In this document: one piece after another, positions 18,439-27,630 of the stretch
Numbering within the stretch: position 1 is the stretch's first letter
Layout: every line of letters begins with the position of its first letter
Position numbers and translations under genes: made by a program
NCBI GenBank assembly: GCA_004000515.1
Contig: CP034537.1
Location: 6,028,001-6,092,000 of the forward strand
Length of the DNA: 64,000 nucleotides
Reading direction: 5' to 3'
Origin: Pseudomonas poae
Lineage (GTDB): Bacteria; Pseudomonadota; Gammaproteobacteria; Pseudomonadales; Pseudomonadaceae
The notes under the pieces: generated by a model
What the model saw: the letters and a program-made list of their open reading frames with translations, nothing else
Told to the model about the DNA's origin: nothing
Databases searched by the model: none

Positions 18439-18991
18439 TCAGGTTAGGTATGACTCTATCCCTGCGTCCGCAGTACCGTGACTCGTCAATTGCGCGGTCA
18501 TCGGGGCATAGAGATGCACGTCCTTCGGGAGGGTATCCACACAGAGATTAATGGCGCTATCCAGCTTCGCCAGCCATCTGTTCAAAGGAAATTTCTCCAT
18601 TGCGACGGCCCATATCGGCTCAGGCGTGAACCCCATCTCGATGAGCGGCTCGGGACCGACTGCGCTCACAATCAGATGCTCGCCTTCACCGATGGCAGGT
18701 GCACGCTCAAGGCCGCCGTAAAGATTGCGATGCCAATCGGTGATGTGCTGCTGCCAGCGTGCGAAGTTTCCCCGCCCTTTGTCGATACTCATCGCCCTCC
18801 AGCACAGCCAAACCATCGATCGAGTGCATGGCCAGGTAGAGAGGGCAACCAGTGTTCAAGGCCTTGAAGCGCTGCGACGTATGGAACCCGCTGACCGAAA
18901 TAAGCGCGGTCAGTTTTTCCAGGCTGTAGAAATCATTCCACTCTGCTTTGCTGGCTGGGTCGGCGAAGCTGCACTCAACGATATAAATCAT
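18439..18991 (-). pseudogene. conserved hypothetical (possible EthD-like / dimeric alpha-beta barrel), frameshifted
   Basis: Two minus-strand frames form one protein of about 180 aa. The first gives MIYIVECSFADPASKAEWND, LEKLTALISVSGFHTSQRFK and LAMHSIDGLAVLEGDEYR. After a shift near 18770 the second gives KGRGNFARWQQHITDWHRNL and ends YAPMTAQLTSH before a short tail. The start, the E/W-rich first helix and the SVSGFHTSQRF block suggest a small monooxygenase-like ferredoxin fold, by impression only. It is divergent from the LysR gene at 19152, which probably controls it. Confidence 0.55.
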
Positions 18992-19151
18992 AGGAATCAC
19001 CCGCTACCGAACCGCTTATGCGTCCGGCCCTCTTTGGTTGATGTTTAATCAAGGTATAACCAGGGAGTCGACGTATAAAACGTTTTTTCGGTATGCTTCA
19101 GTGATAAAAAATCAAGCTAAGCCGATCCCCAGCTTCAGCCTAGGAGCGCTC

Positions 19152-20054
19152 ATGCGAAGGAAGATCCCCAGTAGCAGGGCGCTGATGGCATTCGAGGTGG
19201 CCGCGCGCCACGGCAGCTTTGCACGCGCGGCAGAGGAACTGTCTCTGACTGAAGGCGCCATCAGTCGCCAGATTGGCCGGTTGGAAGCCTTCCTCGGGGT
19301 CACGCTGTTCGAGCGGGTCGGCAATCGTGTCCGTCTCCTGCCCAACGGAGAGCGTTACGCGGTACAGGTTCGCGAATCGCTTGACCGCCTGGATCGGGAC
19401 AGCCAGTACTTGATGGGGCAACCGAACGATGGCGCAAGCCTGGACATCGCCACCATCCCGACATTCGCGATGCGATGGCTCATTCCTCGCTTGTCACGAT
19501 TTCAGCAGAAGCATCCGAACATCACGGTGCATTTGGCCGAGCGCATGGAGCCCATCGTCCTGGCCGGAAGCGGATTCGATGCTGCCATCCATTTCGAGCA
19601 CCCAGCGTGGACGGGAATGAGGACATACCCCCTGTTGCATGAAGTGCTGGTTCCGGTTTGCCATCCTAAACTTCTGACAGGACGCAAACGAACAACCGCA
19701 CTGGACGAATTACCGCGTCTGCACCGGCGACAGAACCCTGAGGCTTGGCAACACTACTCTCTGGAAATGGGTACGCCGCTTACCAACCCTGCTATTGGCG
19801 CACGCTATGATCTCCACGGTATGTTGATAGAAGCCGCATTGGCAGGTCTCGGCGTTGCGCTAGTACCGCGCCTGTACGTCGAAACCGAACTGGCGTCAGG
19901 AAGCCTGATCGCCCCGTGGCCGGCGGGAAAAACCATCTCCAAAACCTTCTGCCTCATCCTCCCCGAGCCGATCGGATTAAGCCGGCAACCAATACAAGCG
20001 TTTGCTCAATGGCTATTAGAAGAAGCGAAGAAGGGGGCAACGGTTGGCTCGTAG
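19152..20054 (+). CDS. LysR family transcriptional regulator (GcvA-like)
   Basis: A 300-aa regulator. The N-terminal winged helix is clear (SSRALMAFEVAARHGSFARA, LTEGAISRQIGRLEAFLGV, LFERVGNRVRLLPNG). The effector-binding half (IPTFAMRWLIPRLSRFQQKH) resembles GcvA-type members. The start at 19152 follows a TAGGAG site; upstream in-frame starts would add an atypical 38-residue extension. Transcribed divergently from the frameshifted gene at 18439-18991, the usual LysR-target arrangement. Confidence 0.85.
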   Translation: MRRKIPSSRALMAFEVAARHGSFARAAEELSLTEGAISRQIGRLEAFLGVTLFERVGNRVRLLPNGERYAVQVRESLDRLDRDSQYLMGQPNDGASLDIATIPTFAMRWLIPRLSRFQQKHPNITVHLAERMEPIVLAGSGFDAAIHFEHPAWTGMRTYPLLHEVLVPVCHPKLLTGRKRTTALDELPRLHRRQNPEAWQHYSLEMGTPLTNPAIGARYDLHGMLIEAALAGLGVALVPRLYVETELASGSLIAPWPAGKTISKTFCLILPEPIGLSRQPIQAFAQWLLEEAKKGATVGS

Positions 20055-20264
20055 TAGATATCCGTTCTCTAATTGTTATCAGATAGAAGGGCCACGTTAC
20101 CGCCGGGTATCCCCCTAAACGCCGCCGTCGTGGCCGTCTGCTGTCTAGCTACTTCTCAATCACAGGCTGCCACGGCACCAAACTATTTCACATGCCATTG
20201 TCCAGCATCGCGCAGCGCCCACTGATCAGACTCAAATCCATAACCAGGTGTTCGGGAGCAAAAT

Positions 20265-20277
20265 GGCATAACACGCC
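20265..20277. promoter_or_regulatory. putative ParD operator overlapping -10 region, copy 1
   Basis: GGCATAACACGCC is a near-palindrome about 40 bp before parD. The same element (GGCATAATACGCC) occurs at the same place before the second parD copy (30424-30436), inside a conserved upstream block. ParD antitoxins normally repress their own promoter through such sites. Confidence 0.5.
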
Positions 20278-20316
20278 AATGATCGAAAGAAACTATTTAC
20301 CTAGCCGGAGCTAATT

Positions 20317-20607
20317 ATGGCAACGCGAAACGTTGTGCTGCCCCCTCACCTGGAACAGGTTATACAGGACCTGGTTCAGTCCGGTCGTTACCAGAATGCC
20401 AGCGAAGTAACGCGAGAAGGGTTGCGCCTATTGGAACAGCGCGTTGCCGAAGACACTGCCAAAATTGAGGCCCTGCGTCAGGCGATCTCGATCGGCATCA
20501 TGGACCTTGAGCACGGTCGCTTTACTCAAGTGAACGAAGGGGATCTGGAGCACTTTCTCGACGGCTTGAGCCTGGAGGCTACCCTCCCCGCGCGCCAGAA
20601 ACACTGA
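20317..20607 (+). CDS. parD: type II antitoxin, ParD/CopG family (copy 1)
   Basis: A 96-aa ParD-type antitoxin. An N-terminal ribbon-helix-helix (ATRNVVLPPHLEQVIQDLVQ, GRYQNASEVTREGLRLLEQR) is followed by a toxin-wrapping C-terminal region (EALRQAISIGIMDLEHGRFT). The family neutralises ParE gyrase toxins. It is about 90% identical to the copy at 30478. The toxin gene behind it is broken, so it may act as a stand-alone antitoxin or repressor. Confidence 0.88.
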   Translation: MATRNVVLPPHLEQVIQDLVQSGRYQNASEVTREGLRLLEQRVAEDTAKIEALRQAISIGIMDLEHGRFTQVNEGDLEHFLDGLSLEATLPARQKH

Positions 20608-20609
20608 GC

Positions 20610-20946
20610 ATGGCGCAATACCGGATTTCCAACGCGGCGCGCGCCGACATCCTTACATTCTCCTAGACGCAGTTCGGCGATCAAGCACGCCAGCGCTACC
20701 AGGCGCTGATCCTCACGGCGCTAGCCCTTGCCGCTACGCCCTATCGCATTGGTAGCCACGATCGCGATGGGCTTGTACCGGGCCTTCGCAGCTATTTACG
20801 CCAACAGGTCAACCCCCAATGAAACGATCAAAAACCCAGGCCATATCGTGATCTATCGTGTGGTAGACGACGACGTGATCGTGGTCGTCAGACTCCCTCA
20901 TGACGCCATGGAAGTGGAAGTGCAACTGCACCTGCCCAACAACTGA
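20610..20946 (+). pseudogene. parE: degenerate ParE toxin (copy 1)
   Basis: ATG at 20610 opens MAQYRISNAARADIL, then TAG interrupts after LTFS. The ParE body is still readable (TQFGDQARQRYQALIL, TPYRIGSHDRDGL). Compared with copy 2 it has lost about nine bases near 20650 and changed further on, with a second stop near 20820. These lesions are not simple homopolymer errors, so the toxin is truly inactive. Confidence 0.8.
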
Positions 20947-21220
20947 TCCCCGACCTGGCCCAACGGCATAACTGCCCATGAACAGCGAAGGTAAGGCAAC
21001 CCCCTCTACATCCCAACCTAACGTTGCATACCACGCTCAATGCTGAATAACCGCTTCCTACGCATTTCCCTGGCCTGGCGCCTAGCATCACGCTGCATCT
21101 ACCCATACGCATGCAGATCTATGTGCTTGGCGCACGGAACACTGGCCACCATCTGGACTGACGGCCGTTGAAACGGCTTGTCAGTTCGCCTTGACGTTGG
21201 TCCAAAATGCGTTTTACCGC

Positions 21221-21582
21221 CTAACATTCCAGCGTTAGTGCAATTTTCAACTGGAGATCCGTCTCTGCAAACGGCTTATGCAAGACCGGGCAGTCGGCAA
21301 ATTCTGCCGGTAAGCCACTGACGCCATAGCCCGTGCTGAATAAAAGGGAATGTTGCGTGCGCGCAGAATCCGGGCTGCCGGAAAAACTCGCTCTCCAGCC
21401 AAATTCACGTCAAGAATCGCCAAGTCTACATCCACCACGTTTGCCACTTGCAGCGCCTTCGCCAGTTGGGCCACGGAGGCAACCACCGTGCATCCCAAGT
21501 CTTCGAGCATTTCCTCGATCAACATCGCAATGGCGCCCTCGTCTTCAACTAGGAGCACCCTGATTCCTGTGAACGAGGTCAT
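21221..21582 (-). pseudogene. response regulator receiver protein, one frameshift
   Basis: An approximately 120-aa single-domain receiver. IRVLLVEDEGAIAMLIEEML holds the acidic pair, AILDVNLAGERVFP the phospho-acceptor Asp (at about 56). After a one-base loss near 21343 (T run), the other frame gives FSTGYG, LPAEFADCPVLHKPFAETDL, with the conserved Lys-Pro. Such FATGY-type single-domain receivers usually partner HWE/HisKA_2 kinases. Its start overlaps the kinase stop by four bases, so the two are coupled. The shift could be a sequencing error. Confidence 0.78.
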
Positions 21583-23756
21583 GTTTTGTTCTCAACGACC
21601 ATGAACGAGAAGCGACAGTGAACGCCCTCAGGGGCGAAGTTGAGTTCAAAACAACCGCCTAAATCGCGCTCGATACAGCGTTTCATCAGTCGCGAACCCA
21701 ATCCTTCGCGCTCCGGCGTGAACACGGTGGGGCCATACTGTTCGCGCCATTCCAGTGTGAGTAGCGCTCCGCTCAGTTGGGATTGAACGCTCCAGTTCAC
21801 TGACAGTCTGCCCGTCTCGACGGACATCGCTCCATATTTAAGCGCATTGATTGCCAGTTCATTAAGCGTCATCGTCAGGCTCAGGGCGACGCGGGTGTCA
21901 ACATCAATAGCATCACCGGTGATCACGACGCGGCCGGGCTCATTGCTCAATACCGGCATTAACACTTCATGGGCTAGAACCCCCAGCGGAGTAAGGCCCC
22001 AATGCCGCTTCGTCAGCAGGTCGTGGGCACGCGACAACGCAAGCAGTCGGCGCTCGAACCGGGTATATCCGTCCTTGGCATCCAGTGCATTGCGCGCTGT
22101 CTGGGCCGCCAGGGACTGGACCGTAGCCAACGTGTTCTTGACCCGATGATTAAGCTCGTCAATTAGGTTTTTTTGCCGGTCTTCGGCCTGCTTTCGCTCG
22201 GTAATATCCACGAGCATATTGATAGCGCCGATCAGGTTTCCATCGGCATCGTGCAGAGGGGTTGGATACGGAGTAAAGGGCACGCGGGTGCCATCCGGCC
22301 GCTCCGCAATGGCCTCGACGCCCCGTATGGGCCGGTTTTCCTTAAGCGCCACGGCCATTGGGCATTTATCGTGAGGGAGGTGGGTTCCATCGGTGTTAAA
22401 CAACTTCCACGTTACGCACCACTGATCGCCCAGTTGCGGCGTTCGCCCCGATAACTCGATTGCCGCACGGTTATAGAATGTAATACGCCCCTCGGCGTCG
22501 GTGGTGTAGACCGCCGCAGGCAGCGCCTCTAGCAGATTGCGCATGTGTCGCTCGCTTTCACGCACCCGATTTTCCATTTCTCGGGTCAGTGTGACGTCCT
22601 GTATGACGCGCACACCATAGCGAAAGCTGCCATCAGGAGCCCTTACCGACGAGCTATAAACATCCAGATAAAGGGCCTGATTATCGAGCTTCACGGCCCG
22701 TTTGCGTAATACGTAGTTGTCCAGCTCACCCGCCACCTGCAGTGCATATAACGCTGCATCCTGCTCAACACTATCTGGATGGGTATAGTCTAGGAAAGTC
22801 ATCGACAGCAGCTGCTCGCGAGACCGGCCAAGCATGGTACAAAGGGCATCGTTCACGCGCAGCAGCCGGCCATCCTCTCCCGCCTCGGCGATGCCAATGG
22901 TTGCCGCCTCGTAGGTAGCCGCAAGCCTGTCATCGCTCTCCTGGCGCTCAGTCTCGGCGTCATGCACGCGGGTCACATCGATAGTGAAGCAACGGGTATT
23001 GAAAAATTTTCCGTCTTCAAATCGCCCATTGGAAGTGATCGCTACGTGTTTGATGGTGCCATCCTTAGCCCTCAGACGCGCCGGGTAACTCTTCAGGCAG
23101 TCACCGCTACCGAGCCTGTAGAGGATGTCGCCGATTACCGGTTCATCCAGATGAAATTCGGTGATGTGACGGCCAATGTACTCGTTTGCTGAATAGCCCA
23201 GCAGCGACAACTCCGCTTTATTGGCCCGCAGGATAATCCCCTCGCCGCTAACAATATGAAGGCCAACGGCGCTATTCTCGAAAAAGTCCTCAAGATCGGA
23301 GCTTGTGCGTCGCAATTCTTCGGCGATGGCGTGGTGCGCCGAGACGTCCTGAAAGCAATTGATCGCGCCTTGGATTATTCCAGACCGATCTCTAAGCGTG
23401 CGGATACTCATGAGCGCTACAAATCGCGATCCGTCCGGGCGCTCAATCAGCACTTCCTGGTTACGCGCACACAGACCCGCTTTGAGGGTCGAGGCCATCG
23501 GACACTCGTCTACAGCTAACGGCGTTCCGCCTGTAGTGTAAAGCCGATACGAGCCGCAAAAACGGTCCCCGTTTTCACCTAGCGCTGGTGTTCTTCCCCA
23601 CAGATTGACAGCCTCGCGGTTGAACCTGACGAGCCAACCGTCGCGGTCGCATAGATAAATAGCCCCCGGAATGGCATCGAGCGAGTGGGTCCCCATAGCA
23701 ACCAAGCTCTCGTACTCACTTGGCTCGCATTCGGGGAGCTCATCAACATTTAACAT
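21579..23756 (-). CDS. multi-PAS HWE-family sensor histidine kinase
   Basis: A 725-aa soluble sensor kinase with no membrane helices. Four PAS/PAC units are visible: about 25-130 (IPGAIYLCDRDGWLVRFNRE), 145-265 (NSAVGLHIVSGEGIILRANK), 275-395 (ATIGIAEAGEDGRLLRVNDA) and 405-520 (ALPAAVYTTDAEGRITFYNR). The kinase core has DELNHRVKNTLATVQSLAAQ (phospho-His) and TLNELAINALKYGAMS (N-box). LEWREQYGP corresponds to the HWE-family Trp-x-Glu motif. Such kinases often sense light, oxygen or redox state and signal to a single-domain receiver, as found immediately downstream. Confidence 0.9.
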   Translation of the reverse strand: MLNVDELPECEPSEYESLVAMGTHSLDAIPGAIYLCDRDGWLVRFNREAVNLWGRTPALGENGDRFCGSYRLYTTGGTPLAVDECPMASTLKAGLCARNQEVLIERPDGSRFVALMSIRTLRDRSGIIQGAINCFQDVSAHHAIAEELRRTSSDLEDFFENSAVGLHIVSGEGIILRANKAELSLLGYSANEYIGRHITEFHLDEPVIGDILYRLGSGDCLKSYPARLRAKDGTIKHVAITSNGRFEDGKFFNTRCFTIDVTRVHDAETERQESDDRLAATYEAATIGIAEAGEDGRLLRVNDALCTMLGRSREQLLSMTFLDYTHPDSVEQDAALYALQVAGELDNYVLRKRAVKLDNQALYLDVYSSSVRAPDGSFRYGVRVIQDVTLTREMENRVRESERHMRNLLEALPAAVYTTDAEGRITFYNRAAIELSGRTPQLGDQWCVTWKLFNTDGTHLPHDKCPMAVALKENRPIRGVEAIAERPDGTRVPFTPYPTPLHDADGNLIGAINMLVDITERKQAEDRQKNLIDELNHRVKNTLATVQSLAAQTARNALDAKDGYTRFERRLLALSRAHDLLTKRHWGLTPLGVLAHEVLMPVLSNEPGRVVITGDAIDVDTRVALSLTMTLNELAINALKYGAMSVETGRLSVNWSVQSQLSGALLTLEWREQYGPTVFTPEREGLGSRLMKRCIERDLGGCFELNFAPEGVHCRFSFMVVENKT

Positions 23757-24545
23757 ACTTGATCCTCAATCCACCGGGGTTGAAACGCGCCTGTTATGGA
23801 CGGCTTTGGCTCCCCCTGAGTGTATGTCCTAAGACGGCATTCCACCGTGGATAAATTTCATTTAACGCGGGAAGACTTATCCTAGGCACTAAGGCACTGG
23901 ATCGCTATTTGTTGCGCTAGTTCAGTAAACTTGACGCAGATGTCGCCATGATTGGCATCGCCGCTTCCAGCCTTTGGCGGGGTGACGAGACCGCCATGCA
24001 TATGGCCGCCTCCAGGCATTCTGATATCTCACCTCTAAATGGCCAGGTTTAGAAGGCAGCCTCACCCTTCACTGAAAATACCAATCGGATAACCAGACCG
24101 TCGGCATTCCATTCGCGAGTATTTCGCCGCGAAGCTGTCCGCGAGTTATCGCTTGAACAAGCACGGCGCCAAAACCAGATTTGTCGGGTTCGCGTTGGAC
24201 GTAGGGTTCGTTAATCTCGCGCCAAATTAGAAACGCTAATACGGCGTTTCTCCAGCCTCGAGAAAGACTTGAAGCTGCATTATTATTGGAGTTCAAATTA
24301 TCAGGTCTGCGCTTCGCAAACGCAGTGGACACCGAGCAAGCAGCGGTGTGTTCGACGCTGGGAGCACGATTGGAAGAGATGCAGGCTCGGCTGAGCCACT
24401 GTTTCGGCCTGAAAACGGCTCCGGTTGAATGTCGCATTTGGCCGAGTGCTGCATCTCGACCCTGCAATACCCGCCCGCCCCCTCGGCCTTTAATTTCGGC
24501 CCGTTACGCTGCTAAGCTTTCAAGTTCTCGATTGGAATCGAAACA
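23757..24545. other. about 790 bp without a recognisable gene
   Basis: Overlapping short frames on both strands lack family similarity. It should include the kinase promoter near 23.8 kb. Nothing else supported. Confidence 0.35.
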
Positions 24546-24740
24546 ATGCCCAGCGAATATTCATTCGCTGATGTTCTTGAGCAGCTATATCAAAGTCAGT
24601 TCGCCTTGGAGGCCGCTGCGATGGAGCTCACCTTGAAGGGAAAAGACCATGATGCAACGGAGACTGGTGCTAACGTTCGAGGCGCACTTCAGACCATTGG
24701 AGAGAACGCCGGTAAATCAAACAGTGCTTGGCTAAGCTGA
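24546..24740 (+). CDS. small hypothetical protein with IGENAG motif
   Basis: A 64-aa protein (MPSEYSFADVLEQLYQSQFA, then HDATETGANVRGALQTIGEN AG). A degenerate relative occurs at 30159-30227 (HDVTDIGDNIQSALQKIGEN AG), so this is a real, repeated small-gene family in the island. Function unknown. No clear ribosome site; it could itself be a fragment. Confidence 0.5.
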   Translation: MPSEYSFADVLEQLYQSQFALEAAAMELTLKGKDHDATETGANVRGALQTIGENAGKSNSAWLS

Positions 24741-24892
24741 GAGCCCACAGTAACTGATTCAAACGACCCAATGTATAGGGGAGCCTAATGGCTGTCTTCC
24801 GCGCACGGCACCAAGGCTGATACGTCGAAGTATCAGGTTTCCCTTACGCTGCGCGGCGACATCACGAAGGCACGGCCACTCTCAACCTGGCG

Positions 24893-25141
24893 TTATGGAA
24901 GTCGACGCACCTTGATAATCCCACCTGAAGCTACCTTATGCTTGGGCTTGGCCACTCGAATGATTTTGTGCAGACCGTCGTTTGTTGTTTCAACGAGCAT
25001 GCCATTCATGACTTCCATCACACTGAGTCCGGCCGCCAGCGTATTGATATAGGCTGCCTTAATCGCGCCTTTCGCCATGGCTGGAATTTTCTCTTCCAGC
25101 CGGCTCACCAGCTCATCATTTAACATCTGGTTGACGTCCAT
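24893..25141 (-). CDS. small conserved hypothetical protein
   Basis: An 82-aa protein (NQMLNDELVSRLEEKIPAMA, AAGLSVMEVMNGMLVETTND) ending in a basic tail (KPKHKVASGGIIKVRRLP). GGAG lies six bases before the ATG. The composition is gene-like and the start well formed. Not recognised. Confidence 0.6.
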   Translation of the reverse strand: MDVNQMLNDELVSRLEEKIPAMAKGAIKAAYINTLAAGLSVMEVMNGMLVETTNDGLHKIIRVAKPKHKVASGGIIKVRRLP

Positions 25142-25392
25142 AACGAACTCCGCATTAGGCCAGCACGGAGCCAGCCATCATGTTATTGCTGCGTGTTCCG
25201 GGACAAGCACCGTCCGCTCCTAGAACGCACAGAAGACCTATTTGTTGACCGTCGATGCTACACAGGCCTGTACAGAAGAATCTATTAGTGCCCCATCAAA
25301 GCCCGCCGTCCTCAGCAAGATCTAATGACTGAGGAATGGCAATTCCAGCCTCAGAGAGCGGATTCCAGGGGCCACTGTTCGGTCATTTTAAC

Positions 25393-26100
25393 TCAGCTTT
25401 TTCCCGCGATGATAACGACCCCAATCCGCTCTGCCAGATTGAGCACCGTGTCGAATACAGTCGAGTCGCCGGTCAAGCTGCGTGACGCTCCCTGCGGATG
25501 GAGTGCGCCGTCAGGAATCCGGTCACCGAAGAGCACCACCGCACGTGCCAAATCATCTTGTCGCGACACCCAAGACAGCCCTTGGGCATCTGGACACTGA
25601 CGGTGGATTGCCTCGGCCCATTTGCGCGTTGCAGGGTACTGGTCTTTCTCAGTGTCGATCAGTTGTTTGCGCGTGATGCCCAGTTTCCGCAGGGGCACGC
25701 TGGACAGGTCCACTAGGTGCAGCGGTTGGCTAATCTGGACGGCAGAATGCACCTGTCCAGTCAGCTTGCCCTTGTCGAAGCTCTTAAACCCAGCCGTATG
25801 GGGAACGTCGTGGAAGACGGTCTCCATCAAGGCGCAATCGACTGTCGTGCCTCCATACAAGGTGGGAATCGCCCGCCCCTGATCATCCTGGATCGGGCTG
25901 AAGCGTGCGTTGCCGTGCACACCAGGATTGAATTGATCAGGCTGATACTTATCCTGGTGCACACGATGAAGCAGATCGCCTTTGGCGATCACGGTGAAAG
26001 TGACGTGCAACGTAGCCGCAGGCACTGGGGTAACGGACGCCGCCAAATCCGTGGGAGGCGTCGCCCTACCCTCACTGGACTCGGTACGCTGCTTAGCCAT
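25393..26100 (-). CDS. RES-domain toxin (predicted NAD+-degrading)
   Basis: A 235-aa RES-family protein. Conserved polar residues cluster in LLHRVHQ (Arg), ARFSPI, IPTLYGGTTVDCALMETVFH (Tyr and Glu) and HLVDLSSVPLRKLGI. RES toxins degrade NAD+ by phosphorolysis or hydrolysis, or act by ADP-ribosyl transfer, and stop growth until neutralised. The ATG at 26100 overlaps the antitoxin stop by eight bases (ATGGCTAA), giving antitoxin-first coupling. The N-terminal 30 residues are low-complexity. Both partners are intact, making this the only apparently functional TA pair in the window. Confidence 0.82.
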   Translation of the reverse strand: MAKQRTESSEGRATPPTDLAASVTPVPAATLHVTFTVIAKGDLLHRVHQDKYQPDQFNPGVHGNARFSPIQDDQGRAIPTLYGGTTVDCALMETVFHDVPHTAGFKSFDKGKLTGQVHSAVQISQPLHLVDLSSVPLRKLGITRKQLIDTEKDQYPATRKWAEAIHRQCPDAQGLSWVSRQDDLARAVVLFGDRIPDGALHPQGASRSLTGDSTVFDTVLNLAERIGVVIIAGKS

Positions 26101-26764
26101 GGACAACGCCCTGGATTTCATCCTGTGCGGCAACAATCACCCGATCAGGCTCCGGCGCCAGCAAGTCCTGGGGCCTTTTGCCGCCCAGAAAACTGTTATC
26201 TGAGCGGAACCAGTAAGCCATACCCCAGCCGTCCTTGTGGCCAGCGAAAGCCTCAATGACTTTGGCCAATGCCTTGAACGGCCGATAACCCGCATCCGGA
26301 TCCAAGCCGTAACCAGGGAAATAGTCGACCCCACCGTGATTGATGGCAAATATCTGCCCCTGCTTTTTCCATTTGTTGGGCTGGGCACTGGGGTTTCGGG
26401 TACTCAACTGGGCCACCTGCGCGATATCCGCGGCGGTCAGCCAATCACCGCTTTCCAATACCGCTTTGCGGGCTTGGACCAGCATTGCCGCTTCCTTGAG
26501 CAGTCGAGGCGAAGGGGGCTTTCGCGTCACAAACACCTCGGCCAGGCGCTCGAGCGACTTAGGGTCCTGACGCTCCTGCAGTACCTCATACATCGACGAA
26601 GCCACATTGGCGAAGTTTTCCGCCAAGGCCTCAAATACATTGAGGTTGACCTGATCGAAAGACACGACCAGCACTCGATCCGCATGCGAGCGGCTCAAGC
26701 TAGCCCGAGCCTCCTTCGGCGTACCGACCAAGGTGGAGACGCCCGACTGCTCTGTAACGCTCAT
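26093..26764 (-). CDS. RES-partner antitoxin (Xre/MbcA/ParS-like C-terminus)
   Basis: A 223-aa protein immediately before the RES toxin. The middle (LTAADIAQVAQLSTRNPSAQ) is a helix-turn-helix-like segment and the C-terminus (GGKRPQDLLAPEPDRVIVAA) resembles the toxin-binding DUF2384 tail. It is longer than typical 140-aa partners, having an extra N-terminal helical part (residues 1-90). A GGAGAGGAG site precedes the ATG. GTTATC repeats at 26781-26796 with an inverted GATAAC at 26814-26819 are candidate autoregulatory sites. Confidence 0.72.
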   Translation of the reverse strand: MSVTEQSGVSTLVGTPKEARASLSRSHADRVLVVSFDQVNLNVFEALAENFANVASSMYEVLQERQDPKSLERLAEVFVTRKPPSPRLLKEAAMLVQARKAVLESGDWLTAADIAQVAQLSTRNPSAQPNKWKKQGQIFAINHGGVDYFPGYGLDPDAGYRPFKALAKVIEAFAGHKDGWGMAYWFRSDNSFLGGKRPQDLLAPEPDRVIVAAQDEIQGVVHG

Positions 26765-26780
26765 GGAAATCTCCTCTCCA

Positions 26781-26819
26781 GTTATCTACGTTATCTAATC
26801 CTAGCATAGTCGTGATAAC
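26781..26819. promoter_or_regulatory. candidate operator of the RES toxin-antitoxin pair
   Basis: Two GTTATC units nine bases apart, and one inverted unit (GATAAC) further out, lie just upstream of the antitoxin ribosome site. The arrangement suits an autorepressor, but no palindrome spans the whole site. Confidence 0.35.
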
Positions 26820-27004
26820 CCTAGCTCTAGCCTAAGCTCCATTCATCCGAATGCATAGATAGGTTTGAGGAAGCGCGCCGTGCCGTCGCTCAGCAAACGG
26901 CGTTGAGGCGAGAAGTCCAAGGACACGAATTGGCAATCAGACGTGTAGCAAGCAATCTTGCTCAAGCCCTGCGACGGTGGAGCAAAAAGTTGGCATAACC
27001 GAAT

Positions 27005-27406
27005 TCAGCACTGCTTGGATTCCCAGCGCACCACGAAAGCCAACTCCTCGGGCAGTCCCTCCTTCGTCGACTGAGGATCTGCAACGCCGATGCTAAAACA
27101 ACGTTCAGGAGAGGCTTTCAGAACTACCAGTCTGGCATTGCGCTCAAGGCGTCGCTGATCGCGGGGATCGGTACCCTTCACGACCAGCCCCCTGGCGATA
27201 TCACGCAGAGCGCGGGCATCGCGTAGACCTATTTCAGGATAAGTACCGAACGAAATACGAGCCTGCTTTCCCGCCCAAGAGAAGCGGAAGTGCCAGCTTT
27301 TGCTGCCCTTCGTAGTCACGAAAAGCGCGAGGCCGTCAAAATCAGGAAGGGTGTAGTTTTTGGCGCGAGGTTTGGCCTGCCGGATCGCCGTATTGGTGAG
27401 AACCAT
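27005..27406 (-). pseudogene. truncated P4-type integrase (DUF4102 arm-binding domain)
   Basis: The N-terminal arm-DNA-binding domain is intact: LTNTAIRQAKPRAKNYTLPD, GLALFVTTKGSKSWHFRFSW, ARISFGTYPEIGLRDARALR. After DPRDQRRLERNAR the sequence changes to unrelated residues and stops, so the core-binding and catalytic domains are absent. It lies next to arm-site-like repeats (27499-27522) and a tRNA-Gly 3'-end core (27631-27651), the usual setting of an island integrase. A second remnant of the same gene is at 31384. Confidence 0.8.
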
Positions 27407-27498
27407 CGTACTAACTCCACTCATATGAAGGAAGGAGTTTTGTACAGTTTTCAAAGTGCCCAGCAGCTCTAAAAAATGATTGACCAAGCGTCGAATTG

Positions 27499-27522
27499 AT
27501 GTACTAAAAAATGTACTAAAAA
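27499..27522. repeat. tandem 12-bp repeat, probable integrase arm sites
   Basis: ATGTACTAAAAA occurs twice in direct succession between the integrase start and the tRNA-Gly core. Tandem AT-rich repeats here are typical arm-type sites of tyrosine recombinases. Confidence 0.5.
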
Positions 27523-27569
27523 TTCGTGGACATTGATGTATCAGAGTAGACGTTACTGGAACAAAGAAA

Positions 27570-27590
27570 GAGGCCGAAGCCTCTTTTTTT
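27570..27590. terminator. rho-independent terminator, possibly bidirectional
   Basis: GAGGC CGAA GCCTC is followed by seven T on the plus strand and by TTTCTTT on the minus strand. On the minus strand it would lie just after the tRNA-Gly fragment and may have been a tRNA terminator. Confidence 0.75.
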
Positions 27591-27630
27591 GGTTTCTAGA
27601 TACTTCAATGGAAGTCTATAGAAAAATAAT

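Noticed and set aside
27499..27522. CRISPR-like repeat
   Set aside because: Only two tandem 12-bp units with no spacers; integrase arm sites explain it better. No CRISPR array is visible anywhere in the window.
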